Below are positions 18,247-28,992 of a DNA stretch of 64,000 bases, in pieces. Under the pieces are notes generated by a model, which had not been told where the DNA came from, did no database searches, and saw only the letters and a program-made list of their open reading frames with translations. Numbering within the stretch: the first letter of the stretch is position 1; every line of letters begins with the position of its first letter. A program made the position numbers and the translations under genes. This DNA is from Rachicladosporium sp. CCFEE 5018 (Eukaryota > Ascomycota > Dothideomycetes > Cladosporiales > Cladosporiaceae). The stretch is from contig KZ111142.1 in assembly GCA_002077045.2 (NCBI GenBank), positions 1,419,316 through 1,483,315 of the forward strand, in the 5' to 3' direction.

Positions 18247-19525
18247 TATTCTAGTTGCTGATGGTGGGAAGGCGGTGCGCTCGATGGTGGTCGGCGTCTG
18301 AGAGTCCTAGCAGATGATGGTGATCCACGCGGTATGTTGATGAATCGATACTTCCAGGACAGTGTTAGGGCTCTGTGCGCAGAGGTCGCGGGGGATAGTA
18401 CCGATCGCCAGTGCTCTGAAGTTCGATGGAAAGTAGGAGAATGAATAGGCGCTGTGTGCAGGGAATTGCAGCAAGATGAAAAGGGTTGTGGTGGGTGTGT
18501 ATAGAGAGTGGAAGGTCTAGAGCAGGCAATAAGGGAGGGTCAAGAAGAAGCGGGCGTGGCCCGTGCGCCCCAGTTCAAAGTGAATGTCATTGCGGAGGGC
18601 CAGCACATGCAGGTGGTTGGCCGGTGTGAAGGATGAAGAACCATTTGTTGAGTCATCGAAGTAGAGCGTCGTACTCAGTGAAGATCGCGGCTGCTGTAAG
18701 CAGCGCAGTGCTTCTCGAATCCATGTTCCAGGTGCCTCGTAACCAGATGGCTCTGCACCAGCGCGAACGAGCTGTAGCAGCTTTTGCTGCAGACTTATGC
18801 ATTCGATCGGGTGCGTAGGTAGCCCTTGTGCTTGCACTCCACTGGTGGTTGATAAAGCCATCAAAAGCTTGCGGTGGTGAATGTGCCCGGTCGAGGCGTG
18901 AGCCGGCTAAGAGATGAGATGAGCATCGCGCGGGTTCTAGTAGGGCCTGCACAGCCATGACCATCTCGCGAGTATTGCAGCTCACGCCTCCACGCAAAAG
19001 TCGAGAGTCCGGCTTGTTGTACGGCTGGGTCTGGTTCAGTAGGGACGAAAGGAGACCTGAATGTAGGAAGGCAGGAAGTAGCACAGTACTAAGAAGTTAA
19101 AGAATTGTCAGGTAACTCTCATGGTAAGATAACTGAGATAACAAGATACAAATGAGACAGGACGCTGCTTTGCGGTCAGATAATTTATCATAGCCTGTTT
19201 GTGCTTGCTGCCTTGACTCTTTGTCCGACAGCACGACAAGCTAGAGCCGCGTGATGGACATTTTGGCTTCGTAGTCGTAATTTGACCCAGTATTCGCATT
19301 GCGCGCTATCACGGGACTACTCTGGAGTGGGGGCAAAAGCTTTATTGTGGATGTCAACTGTAGGGCGAAGTGAGGAAGTAAAGTGAGGTCTGATATGAGG
19401 CACAGCTCGGGTAAGCTTTGATTGGCCAGCTGTTCCCAATCGCCAACAGCTCGACAGCATCGCGCTCGCAGAAACGTATACTATTACATATTCCTCTAAG
19501 TCTCTTCCATCAGACCCCTAACGCA
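18247..19525. other. Intergenic, about 1.28 kb
   Basis: Promoter side of both the RBR ligase gene (minus) and the membrane protein gene (plus). Short open frames exist, but none has recognisable protein character or splice partners. No RNA gene seen. Confidence 0.45.
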
Positions 19526-20385
19526 ATGCGCACGTCCTCCGTCCTGCTGGCTTTGCCAGCGTTGTCTTGCGCTCAACAGGTCCCCTACCTCGAGCAGATC
19601 AAGGGCTTCTTCACCACCAAAGTCTCCCACGCCGCGTCGGGCATGCCCACAGGCATTCCAAACCCTCTCACAGCCGCAACAGGCAAAATCGCCGAAGTCA
19701 GTGTACCGCAACTGACTCTCGCCAACCACAAAGAGCTCATTAAGCCAGGCGCCGCGACCGCCAGCCCAGGTATCGAGACATGGATGGTGTACGTGACAGG
19801 TGGCAACAAGACGTGCTTCGGCACATGCGGACGCGCAGAGGAGGCATTCAATGGCAGCGTAGTCCTCATTGAGGCATCGCCCACTGCGCCCAACCTAGCA
19901 TACCTGAACTGTGACCAAGACCAGGTCCTGTGCGCCGCGTGGGCCGTAAGCCCACCAAATGTTCTGCACATGCAGCTTCCCCAGCCGCTGCCGGATCAGT
20001 CGCAGCCGCCATCGACTGTGCGAGCGATTCAGGTTAACAGGACCACTATCACCACGTCGCAAATCGCCGCCATTCATCTTGAGGACAAGTACCTGGACTC
20101 CCCTGTCTATGAGGGATTCTGGCACCCTTTCAACGGACCTCTCGCAGATTATGGTCTCAATGTTCCCGCCGGCTATGCAATCTGGGCTTTCTCGGTGATC
20201 CCCAGCTGGGCTTTCATGATCGGAATCAGCATGATCAGCAGGAACATCATGTAAGTTCTCTCGTATCGTGCTCTCCAAGCTACCTCAGCTAACAACATTT
20301 CAGGAGCCGACGAGCTCAGGCACCGCCTGCTAGGCGCAGCGCGGGCGCGCCACCCGCAGCGGCAGCACCAGCGACAGCAAAGTAG
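19526..20385 (+). CDS. Predicted secretory-pathway membrane protein, 268 aa
   Basis: Two exons (19526-20250 and 20304-20385) with a 53-nt intron containing GCTAAC before a TTTCAG acceptor. The N-terminus (MRTSSVLLALPALSCAQQ) is a signal peptide with a likely cut near CAQ. The body, about residues 20-220, would be lumenal. It has two possible disulfide pairs (CFGTC and CDQDQVLC) and N-glycosylation sites (NKT, NGS, NRT). One hydrophobic segment near residues 218-240 (YAIWAFSVIPSWAFMIGISM) is the membrane anchor, followed by a short tail ending in Ala/Pro-rich sequence. Overall it looks like a thioredoxin-fold-like lumenal domain with a C-terminal anchor in the ER, but that is inference. I have no confident family name. 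Without splicing the frame would stop right after the membrane segment. Confidence 0.75.
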
Positions 20386-21043
20386 CGTGATGAGCGGCAG
20401 CTGATCGTTTGGGTGCGGTGCATCGCGACTTGGATTGCGAAAGACTGAAGCAGATATCATTGCGCTGTGAGTGTGTTGTTATGTTGGTTGCGTTCTGAAG
20501 TTGGTTTACTAGATACCATTGGCTACATAGGATCGTATATTGCGACGCGGCAGATGCCGTTCCAAGAGGCTCCTTCCAGCACTCGTATCAGTGCCACTAC
20601 CGCGTTCTACAGACTGCTGTTCATTCGCCCGGATTAGCTGCGCTTCATCTGCCGGACCACGGCTGTGTTCCTTAGACAATCGCCCCAGGCATGCCGCAGG
20701 ACGCTAGTCCGTATATGGCATGCAATTCGTCCTGTACTTCAGCTTGTACCAGGAGCTGCACAGCCCTTCCAATCGCATCTTTGACATGCGCGCAATGCTG
20801 TACCGCAACGGTCCTCGCTGATCGCAATGTGGCCCTACAACATTAACGACTCACCAATGGAAGCCACCATTGCGGTGGATTCCGGTGTCGCAAAGCAGGC
20901 GATGCCAACACTGGCTTGCTAGACCTGAATCCTTCAGACGCGGTCAAGGAGACAGTCGCGAACATCGTGCAAGTACAATTTTCGGCCGCCCATATAGCAC
21001 GTGAATAAGCCACTTGAGTTTCTGGTCCTATCAGTTTGCAATC
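20386..21043. other. Intergenic, about 660 bases
   Basis: 3' region of the membrane protein gene and promoter of the Zn2Cys6 gene. An AGCACGTGAA element (CACGTG at 20998-21003) lies about 40 bases before the regulator's start codon. No gene seen. Confidence 0.4.
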
Positions 21044-22526
21044 ATGGTATACCGAGGCAAGCCATCGAACTTCTGTCAAAGATGTCGCGAGAGGAGGATC
21101 AAGGTGTGTTGATTCTAGTCAAAATCCCCGATTGGACCTTCTCGTAACACTCTACCAGTGCAACATGCTCAGACCGGCATGCTCTACGTGCCTACGAGCC
21201 AGCCAGCCCTGTTCGGGCTACCGCGACGTCAACACCACTCGCTTCGTGGACGAAACGGTCGGAGTAGTTCGCCGCTATTCCGCTACTGGTGCTCCGACTC
21301 GGACGCTTGACGAGTCACTTGACGAGGTTGCCCTCGCGAGCTTCAGCCACCATCATGCGCTTGAAGGCCATGACAACGCCGTGTGCACTTCCGTCACCTC
21401 TTCATGTCTGACTGCCGCCATGCAGTGTCTTGGCCTCGCAACACAAGCAACATTGAAAGGCAACGCCAAGTACAGCCAAGGTGCTCGGAGATACTATGTC
21501 GTATCGCTTCGAGAAGTCAGCGCTGCGCTGCAAGACGACGAGATCATGATTGGCGACGAGATACTGCTGTCCATCATCATGCTCAGCTGCTTCGAAGCCA
21601 TTACTGGAACCAATAGCAGATCTGTCGCAGCGTGGTCTCAGCATGTGCGTGGTACTGCGGCCTTGATAGAGAAGCGAGGCACAGAGCAGCTTGCTACCTC
21701 GGAAGGGAGACTGCTCTTCATCCAGGCCAGCACGAGTCTCATACCGGCGTGCATTCGCGGACATGTCCGCATGCCAGAGTGCATACATCGCTTATGGGCA
21801 TTCTTCTTGGACTCGGTAGATCAACGTGACAACGCCGTATACCGGGTCCATGGGGCATGCTTAGGTGTCGTCGATGTTTGTCACGATTTCTGTCACAGCA
21901 TTGGAGATGCCAATGCCATTATCGACCGTTGTCTTGACCTAGACCAAAAGCTTGCCGGGGCGTTCGAGGAGTGTGATGAGACTTGGCAGTACTCTTCAGC
22001 TTCTGCCAGCACGCCTGCGCTCAGCGACAGTAGTTGGAACAGCGACTCAAAGCCTCAACACATCTATCACGATCCGATGGCCGTCCAGCTCTGGAACTCC
22101 ATGCGAAGTTGTCGATTACTCCTACACGATATAATGCAGCAGGCTCTGCGACTCGATGCCGGAGCCAGCCAACACCTCGGCGATTTCACTGCTCAAGGGA
22201 TCACATCCAGCATGCAACAGGTCGGCGCCGACATCCTCGCTTCAGCACCTTACTTTCTCACTTTGCCCGATACCACACGCACGAGACAACGACTGGAACT
22301 TACGCCGCAGCTACCATTGTACTCCTCGCGACTGCCTCTACTTCACACAACACAGGGCTACAACTGGACGTGGCATCTCGGCCTTGTCGCTCGTTTTCCA
22401 GCCATACCTCGAGAAGCACAACGGCTAGCGTGCTCGTACATGAAGCAAATTGGCACAAAATGTGGTGTGCAGCAGGCGATCTACTTGGCAAGCACACTTG
22501 AACCGGGTGCAAATCTGGTGCAGTGA
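21044..22526 (+). CDS. Zn2Cys6 binuclear-cluster transcription factor
   Basis: Two exons, 21044-21103 and 21159-22526, give 475 residues. Joining them across the 55-nt intron restores a perfect C-x2-C-x6-C-x6-C-x2-C-x6-C cluster at residues 11-37 (FCQRCRERRIK then CNMLRPACSTCLRASQPC). The intron lies directly before the third cysteine, and without splicing half of the cluster is lost. The remainder is the helical regulatory region common in fungal factors of this class, with segments such as DEILLSIIMLSCFEAITG and AAWSQHVRGTAALIEKRG. There is no long linker coiled coil after the cluster. Target genes are unknown and there is no metabolite cluster around it. Confidence 0.9.
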
Positions 22527-22706
22527 GGTATCAGAATTGGAACGAACTTTTGCAGCAAGACGTCAATGTATACGCTTCAATAAGCCCGCGCACCACACCC
22601 CCTAGTAGCCTTGCGTCCTTCTTTCGACGGAGGATCCGAGGGTAAAGCCTGACCTCGGGCAGGTATCTGCTTATCCGCACTCGTCATCACACCTGTTCCT
22701 AGTGTT

Positions 22707-23994
22707 TCAAGCCCGAGCACCATCTATATGAGGCCCTCCGAGCTCGATGTCCAATTGCTCTACCGGCGCCAACTCAGCATCAATGTGCTGGCTCAGGTCA
22801 GCCAGCTTCGGCTCTTCATTAGGCGGCTGGCGCCAAGATCTCGGTACTCTGCCCCAGAAAGCGAAGGCTACACCCTCCCACACGTCTCGCAAGTCCAGGA
22901 CTTGTGACAGAGCGGACCCAGGACCGGCGATCGGCTTGCCGCTCTCCTCTACAGCCTGTCGTCGATACGATGAGTAGCCGAAGGACCATATGAACGCAAC
23001 GGCGACGCACAATAGCTCCAAGGTGAGAATGAAGCTAGGAATGGCGTATGCGAAGTCGTTCCAGCTGACTCTATATGGCGGGGTGGGCTTGAATACTTGA
23101 TACTCAGCCAGTATGGGGAAGATCGTAGATTGTACAGCGTCAAGAAGAGCCACGGCCTTGAAGGAGAACAGCTTGCGCCTTGCTCTGGTGGGATGGAGGT
23201 CAGAGCGGAGACGCTTCTCGATGAGGATGCATGCCCAGACAGCGATGCTTGTGCCGATAGCTTGGATGACGACGATGACGGTGTGTCCAGTCCTACGGGC
23301 ACTGGACAGCGGACAGGTAAGGCCGTAGAGTGCTTCGGTGGCGATCACTACGGCGATGCGAGTGAAGAAGAGCTGGAACGCCATTGCATAGAGACCCTGC
23401 GGCCAGAAGCGTCAGCGACAAGCCATGAAGTGATCCGACTCTCGGAGACTCACCTTCAACCACCTGAGGCTGCCTCTGTCGTGCTTCGTCTTACCACTTA
23501 AGACCTTCCTCTCCAGATCATCGAAGAATTGCAGTCTCTGCGTCTCTTCCGGGCTTGCAGCCTCGACGTAGAACAGAAAGAGGCAAGTCAGTGCCAGTCC
23601 TTCCATCCATTGTCCGAAAGGTATCAAGAAGCCAGATGCGTGGTAGAACCAGACGCAGAAGAGTGCAATGATGCTGTACAGTGGTACGAAGGCAATGATG
23701 CGGACCATCTGGCGCTGCTCGCGGGGTCGGGTCCAGTGCAGCAGGTGTGCGGCTATGAGCAGGAGGCTTATGGAGCATGCTATGATGCACATGACCGCAG
23801 ATAGGATGATGAGTAGAGTGTGGAAGGTTATCTGAGTTCCTGGGAGGTTCGTGGCATAGTCTAAATGGCCGTTAGTCTTGCTCAGCTGTACCGGGATGGT
23901 ATGACTTACCGAGCACCCATGGGGATGTGCATGTTACCAAGGCACGCCTAAAAGCTACTTCGATGGCGAGCTGGACATTCGTTGGGGCAGGCAT
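22707..23994 (-). CDS. DUF300/TMEM184 (OSTalpha/LAZ1-like) multi-pass membrane protein
   Basis: Three exons (23910-23994, 23454-23860, 22707-23396) with introns 23861-23909 and 23397-23453, giving 393 residues. It belongs to the organic-solute-transporter-alpha/TMEM184/LAZ1 family. The evidence is about seven hydrophobic segments, the block QMVRIIAFVPLYSIIALFCV with the following WFYH, the segment EGLALTCLFLFYVEAA, and the connection RWLKGLYAMAFQ across the second splice. Plant and animal relatives act at vacuole or endosome membranes; a role here is not known. The C-terminal 80 residues are cytosolic, acidic and Pro-rich. The start is the ATG giving MPAPTNVQLAIEVAF, the only one that leads into the first membrane helix after splicing. 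Confidence 0.85.
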
Positions 23995-24933
23995 GATGGT
24001 CAAACTACCTGCGGTCGCGAGTCTTGTGAGAAAGTCGATAGCGATAATGTTCCTTCGCCAGAACGGTGTACCGGGCGTGGTCGTCGAGGTTGAAAAGGAT
24101 TGGTGATAGTAGCAGGCAGCTTGCTGTTACATACGAGAACGCAGGTGATAGCTATGACGATCGACGCGTATCTGCCCTAGTCCTTCGTCCTACATCATAG
24201 AGCCGTCGAGGCGTGCAGGTTACCGTATTGGGAATGCAGTTCGAGCTGAGAGACGATGTCAGGTAACACACTCCTAATGTGGTGAGCATCTACCCTGCCT
24301 CACGAAGCATATCCGGTGCTGCTAACAGGTCACCGACTGGGCAGTAGCACTAGCATTATGTAGGCTGATTGGCGCTCTCCGAGGAACTTGGGCAGGTACA
24401 TCAGCTTGGGCTTCACGCATCGATCCTCGGCTTGTAGCAGATGCAGATTCTGTCCATCTCGATATCGTGTGCAGTTTGCGCAAGTTGGTACGGCACCTAG
24501 TGGCTCCAGCTTCGCGACGTGAACCAATACGGCCGCGGAAAGCACTACAGGAAGCGAGTGTAAGCTTGAGACAACAGGAGAGATAGTAACGAATCTGTCA
24601 TGCGATCTTGGAACCAATGTGCTGCTTGCTTGGACATGCTGGCATATGATGCCCTTCTGCCAAACGCTGACAGTATCTCGGCGTATCATTTGAGGATTCC
24701 CCCTCCTCCACAAGACCTGAGTGCCAGTCATGCGTTTGCGAATGATTAGTTAACGCTTATCGAGCATTTCGAAGACGTGCTATTTGTCGATCACTGGATG
24801 TACCAGTCGCTGCTAGCGATCGAGCTTGCCAACTCAGCGACGTCAAACTGACTCTTCATACATCCCCTGGTCATGGAGTCAGTGAGATACCAAATTCGGG
24901 GCGTCAACGAAGATGGCAAAGCTGACCCACCTT
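23995..24933. other. Intergenic, about 940 bases
   Basis: Upstream of the DUF300 gene and downstream of the pseudogene. Only short, unconvincing open frames are present. Confidence 0.4.
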
Positions 24934-25617
24934 CTACAACTTGTTGATATCAGCCATATCCACCTCCATCTCTCCATCCATGTTAAGCTCGGAGTGGTCA
25001 ACATCACCTGCTCCAGTACCATCTTCCTCGCTCTCGGACTGGCAGTCGTCCTCATCATCCTGCTCCTCAGCTCCGGCACGCGGCGGCGCGTCGACCATGA
25101 TTTCCTAGCCGTCTCCATAATACACCTGGTACCCAACTCGTGGCGCCATGATGAATGGACTAACCACAAAGCCTGCCTCCTGAAGCTCAATGAAGTTGTA
25201 GCGAGCGGGTAGTTCGTCGAACTCAGCCAGACCCTCGTCGATATCTTGGAACCTCAGACCAGTGACATGCTTCCACAACTCATTGAGCAGCGCATCGTAC
25301 AAGTCTGTGTCGATCAAGATGCCGCCAGGGTAGACGAAATGCTGCTCATGGAGACAAGGGATGTGGGTCCAGAAATTTTTGTCGAAGCTCAGCTCGATGA
25401 TCTTGCCATCATACTGGCCCACGACCTCGAAGCCCATTGTCTCCGTATCCTCATCGTAGATTGGCTTTTAAAAGACGGGAGCCGTACTCTTGTAGCCGGT
25501 GCCGACTCTGATGTGGCGATGACCGCCTTCGACGAAGCAGCCAGGATGGATGTCCTCAGTGCATAGAACAATGTCGGGCGACAGGATGAAGTCGAGAGGA
25601 AGGACTTGGGCGGACAT
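24934..25617 (-). pseudogene. Hypothetical gene interrupted by two in-frame stop codons
   Basis: One continuous 228-codon frame runs from ATG 25617 to a TAG at 24934, broken by TAA at 25468-25470 (codon 50) and TAG at 25105-25107 (codon 171). All three segments have protein-like composition. The first begins MSAQVLPLDFILSPDIVL and contains FVEGGHRHIRVGTGYKST. The second contains HIPCLHEQHFVYPGGILIDT and FVVSPFIMAPRVGYQVYYGD. The third is a strongly acidic tail (EEQDDEDDCQSESEEDG). I do not recognise the family. No GT-AG pair of normal intron length removes either stop while keeping the frame. The most likely reading is a recently inactivated gene or an inactive allele; sequencing error at two sites or programmed readthrough are alternatives. 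The frame is otherwise free of indels. Confidence 0.6.
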
Positions 25618-26424
25618 GGTTGAGAAAGATGCAGTAGTGGAGACTGTTTGGTGGAGGGTATCTGCCGATGCTGTCGGAAGATGGATGAAGTCAGAAAGGT
25701 TATTGGTGATGTAGATGGACGGCCAACCAGAGAGTGTGTCAGTCGATGTATTTTGAGGCGATGCGTCAGTGATCTGAGGTCGAGTGCGGCCGTGGGTCGG
25801 AAGTGTTGATGGAGTGCAAACAGGTGTGATCTGTTGAATAGACAGAGCTGGAGGAGCTAAGCGAACGGACGTCAAGCATGTGATCGTCCTCGCGCACGGG
25901 TGCGCTGAAGTGAAGTGAAGTGGTCTCGGCGAGTGAAACTGCAGCTGTCCATCTCTTCACTTCACGTCAACGAAATCGCTAGTAAATTCAGGGGATGACC
26001 AGACAGCATGAAACTTGCCTCTGCTAGTGCGGGATATGTCCACGGCTCAACATGCGCAGCTGCTCACTTCTTCAACAGACACTCGATGCCTGCACCTTCC
26101 ACAGCTACACTGCCTCAAATGCTACGGGCGGTTTCATACAAGTGAAGGAACAGTTGAGGTCAAGCGCAAGAGTGAAATCGCCTTCACCCACCACGCACTG
26201 AAAGTTCTCCTGGACTTTCACATCACATGCCTCTTCGAGCCCACAATTCCGCTCGTGCAATCCTCTTCGGCTCTGTTGCTTTCCCATATGTACGGCCCAC
26301 AGCGTTTGCTTACCCGGATCTTGACCACATCGCCTCTTACGCTTAATACTTCAGTAAGCATCCAGCAACAGGACATCTTCGTCATCATCATGGTAAGTGC
26401 GCAGAGCCTGAGAGATGCGGATAC
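25618..26424. other. Intergenic, about 800 bases
   Basis: Separates the pseudogene and the coiled-coil gene, which are divergently oriented. A GTAAGT donor-like site near 26394 could belong to a 5' exon of the next gene. No other feature seen. Confidence 0.35.
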
Positions 26425-26901
26425 ATGTCTCGTCCAGAAGTCGAGCATCAGGCCGTAATCAGCGATAGCGGGAGCCGATACCTTGTACAGACGTCTGGCG
26501 AATCATCTGCTGACTTTAATCAGGCTGCTGCACCCCTCTTAGAATCGTCTGACGATACCGCAACCATCGATTCTGCCACAATCGACTGGGACGCCATGAC
26601 TCCCGAGCAGGCGCAGGCCCGCGTCGAGACCGCCAAGCAGGAAGCATATGCCATGCGCATCCGTCATGACGCGGCCGTGAAAGCGGCAGACGCTGCCGAA
26701 AAAGACCTGGCATTTGTCCAGAAGTTTGTAAACGACCACAACAACCGAGTGAGAGAATTCATCAAGCAGATTGGTGGAGGGGGAATCAAGGAGTTGCACG
26801 AGCTGCATGACCAGGCACTGGCGGTGGTGGAACGTGCGAAAGCCATCAAGGAGAAGTCCAAGGCAAGTGGCGTCAAGAAGGATACCGATGACGAGGCCTA
26901 A
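26425..26901 (+). CDS. Small coiled-coil protein, 158 aa, unknown function
   Basis: Starts at MSRPEVEHQAV, with a Ser/Thr/Asp-rich first third (EESSDDTATIDSATIDWD-like) that looks disordered. This is followed by a long Ala/Glu/Lys-rich helix at about residues 55-150 (QARVETAKQEAYAMRIRHD, AADAAEKDLAFVQKF) with coiled-coil character, and a charged end KKDTDDEA. It has no membrane segment. I do not recognise the family. A spliced upstream exon is possible because a good donor (GTAAGT) lies about 30 bases before the ATG, so the true N-terminus may differ. Confidence 0.5.
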   Translation: MSRPEVEHQAVISDSGSRYLVQTSGESSADFNQAAAPLLESSDDTATIDSATIDWDAMTPEQAQARVETAKQEAYAMRIRHDAAVKAADAAEKDLAFVQKFVNDHNNRVREFIKQIGGGGIKELHELHDQALAVVERAKAIKEKSKASGVKKDTDDEA

Positions 26902-27124
26902 GGCGCCAGCTCACGCCCTCAAGAGATCGCCAAGGCGAGGTGGGTAAGTGAGCGTCAAGGACACGCCACAAACCGTGGGAGTATGTGACACATAGTGCAG
27001 CGTAGAGGCGGTGCCCGCAGAGAGGTGAATGCTCAAGTCGAGGGGTCGTTGCTGAGTGTCATCCAGTGAGGCGCTGAGTCAGTATTGTGACCTACTGGAG
27101 GTGCCCAGACATTCTAGCGAGCAT

Positions 27125-28500
27125 TCAAAGCCTTTCACACCAGTCTCTCCCATGCCTCACCTGCCACCCACAAAGCGCCTTCTCCATTCCAATGCTCAAG
27201 AAACCCGCTACACATATGCCTCCAGAGTCACTGACAGTCGTGGCACCCAGCGAGAATTCGCGATCCTCCTCAGGCACCTCCTCGCGTATAGCAGCAAATG
27301 TACTGACATACACCAGACCACCCAGTAGACCCTCCCAGAAGATGACCAGGAAGACGATGTAGACTGACGGTATGAACGGCGTGACTGCATGCGCTGACAG
27401 CAGAGCCAGGTTCAGTATCTGCAGTACGCTTGGTGCGTACAGTGTCCGTACACGGATGAACGGCAGAGAGGAGCGCGAGATGAAGACACCGAGTTGGTAG
27501 ATGGCGGCGTACGTCGGGTAGAAGGCACGATAGTGCTTGAACGGCGTTCCAGGGAGAGGGAAGAGGAGTGTAGGTGCGACGCCCTGATTGATGGTGTATT
27601 CGGCTACGTAGACGAGGAAAAGGGGGAGCATGTAGGGAACGACCAATTTCCGGGCGCGGAGTAGGTTAGTCTTGAAGCTGTGAAGAGCTCTATTTACTGT
27701 CGTCGGAGACGACTCTGTGCGGTCCGCTGACTGTGTTAGTAGTCCAGCCGTCTCGGGCGCCGGGGCATCGTCATCATTGGAGACCGTGTGCTTAGCAAGT
27801 TCCTCTTTCCTGGCTAGCTTGAGCGGACCGTGTGGGAGCAGAACAAAGAAGCTCAGCAGCATAATTAGTGGTAGTCCAGCACTAGCAAGTAAAGTGGCTC
27901 GAACACTGAGCCCGAATGTCGTAGTGAGAAGTGCATATGCTCCCGCGCCGATCAGGCCGGCGCCTCCGGTACCGCTACCCCAGGCAGCAAGCGCAGCATG
28001 GCCGTAGTGGTGGACCAGACCAAGAAATGTCAACTCCCCACCACCACTACTCAAGCTAGCAAGCACTACGCCCGCCATCTTAGCTGAGATGCTGCCGGCG
28101 TCAGTGGCGTTAGAGGATGCTCCGACCACGAGCATGCCGACAGCTGAAAGTGCGCAGAAAAGCCATATTCGGGTCGAGTATGGGACGAGATGGATGTAGT
28201 ACGGGGCTGTCAGCTTGACGAAGAAGCTCGGGATTACATCCGCCAGTAGTACGGTGCCCTTGGGTATGTTGGGACCAACGAGATCGAGGGCTGCGGAGAG
28301 GAGAATCACGTAGAGGACGTTATTGATCAGGCCTGTGGAGCATGATCAGCCGATATTCGAGATTGGACGGTCCAGAGGGTTGAGGTACCGAAGAGCCAAA
28401 AGGAAACAGCGACGCTCCAGTTGATGCCATCGAGCTTGCCAGCCAGGCGTTGGCGAAAGAGTGACCAGGATGAAGCCGGAGCACCAGGTAGCGGTAGCAT
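27125..28500 (-). CDS. BTN1: Battenin / CLN3 family lysosomal (vacuolar) membrane protein
   Basis: Two exons, 28389-28500 and 27125-28332, joined across a 56-nt intron (28333-28388), giving 439 residues. The splice creates SFWLFGLINNVLYVILLSAA, the hallmark first helix of CLN3/Btn1. Further family features are the ADVIPSFFVKLTAPYY block, the GGGELTFLGL segment, a soluble charged loop at about residues 210-245, and the end CGWQVRHGRDWCERL. About 10-11 hydrophobic segments are visible. The family resides in the vacuolar/lysosomal membrane and affects pH and arginine or phosphodiester handling. It lies head-to-head with RXT3, with 492 bases between start codons. Confidence 0.9.
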
Positions 28501-28992
28501 CACCTCTGTCGAATCTCTGCTCGCGTCATCGCACTTTGCGGTGCTAAGTATGGGCTGGACACCTTCGCATATCTGTCCGCGCCTTCACTTCAGGCGGGTG
28601 GGTAGTTCGGAGGTGAGGTCGCGTGCACCGACCTTCTCGGATGTCTGGCGCAAACCCTGTTCCTGCCGCGCCCCACATTATGCGCTAGGATCATGCAGAG
28701 AGGAAGGAAGATCGCGTCACTGAACCGTTCCGTTCTCAGGTACACTCTCAATCCTGTCGTAACTTAGACTCATTGCAATTTGATACCCTCTAGGTGCCCG
28801 CGGGATTTTGAGTACTCGCCAGACCTTCATTGAATCAGATTCTCCTTCTCGGGGCCTCGAGCCAGCACTCAGACCTCCAGCGATGGGCGCAACACTTTGC
28901 GATACGTCGAATCCGCGGCGGCTAAGCGGCGCAATCGCTCTCTGAGCACCGACGACATCATTCTCGATTAGGAAGCTGTCGCACTCGACGAC
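28501..28992. promoter_or_regulatory. Divergent promoter region of BTN1 and RXT3
   Basis: 492 bases between the two start codons. No clear TATA element was noted and the region contains no convincing gene. Confidence 0.45.
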
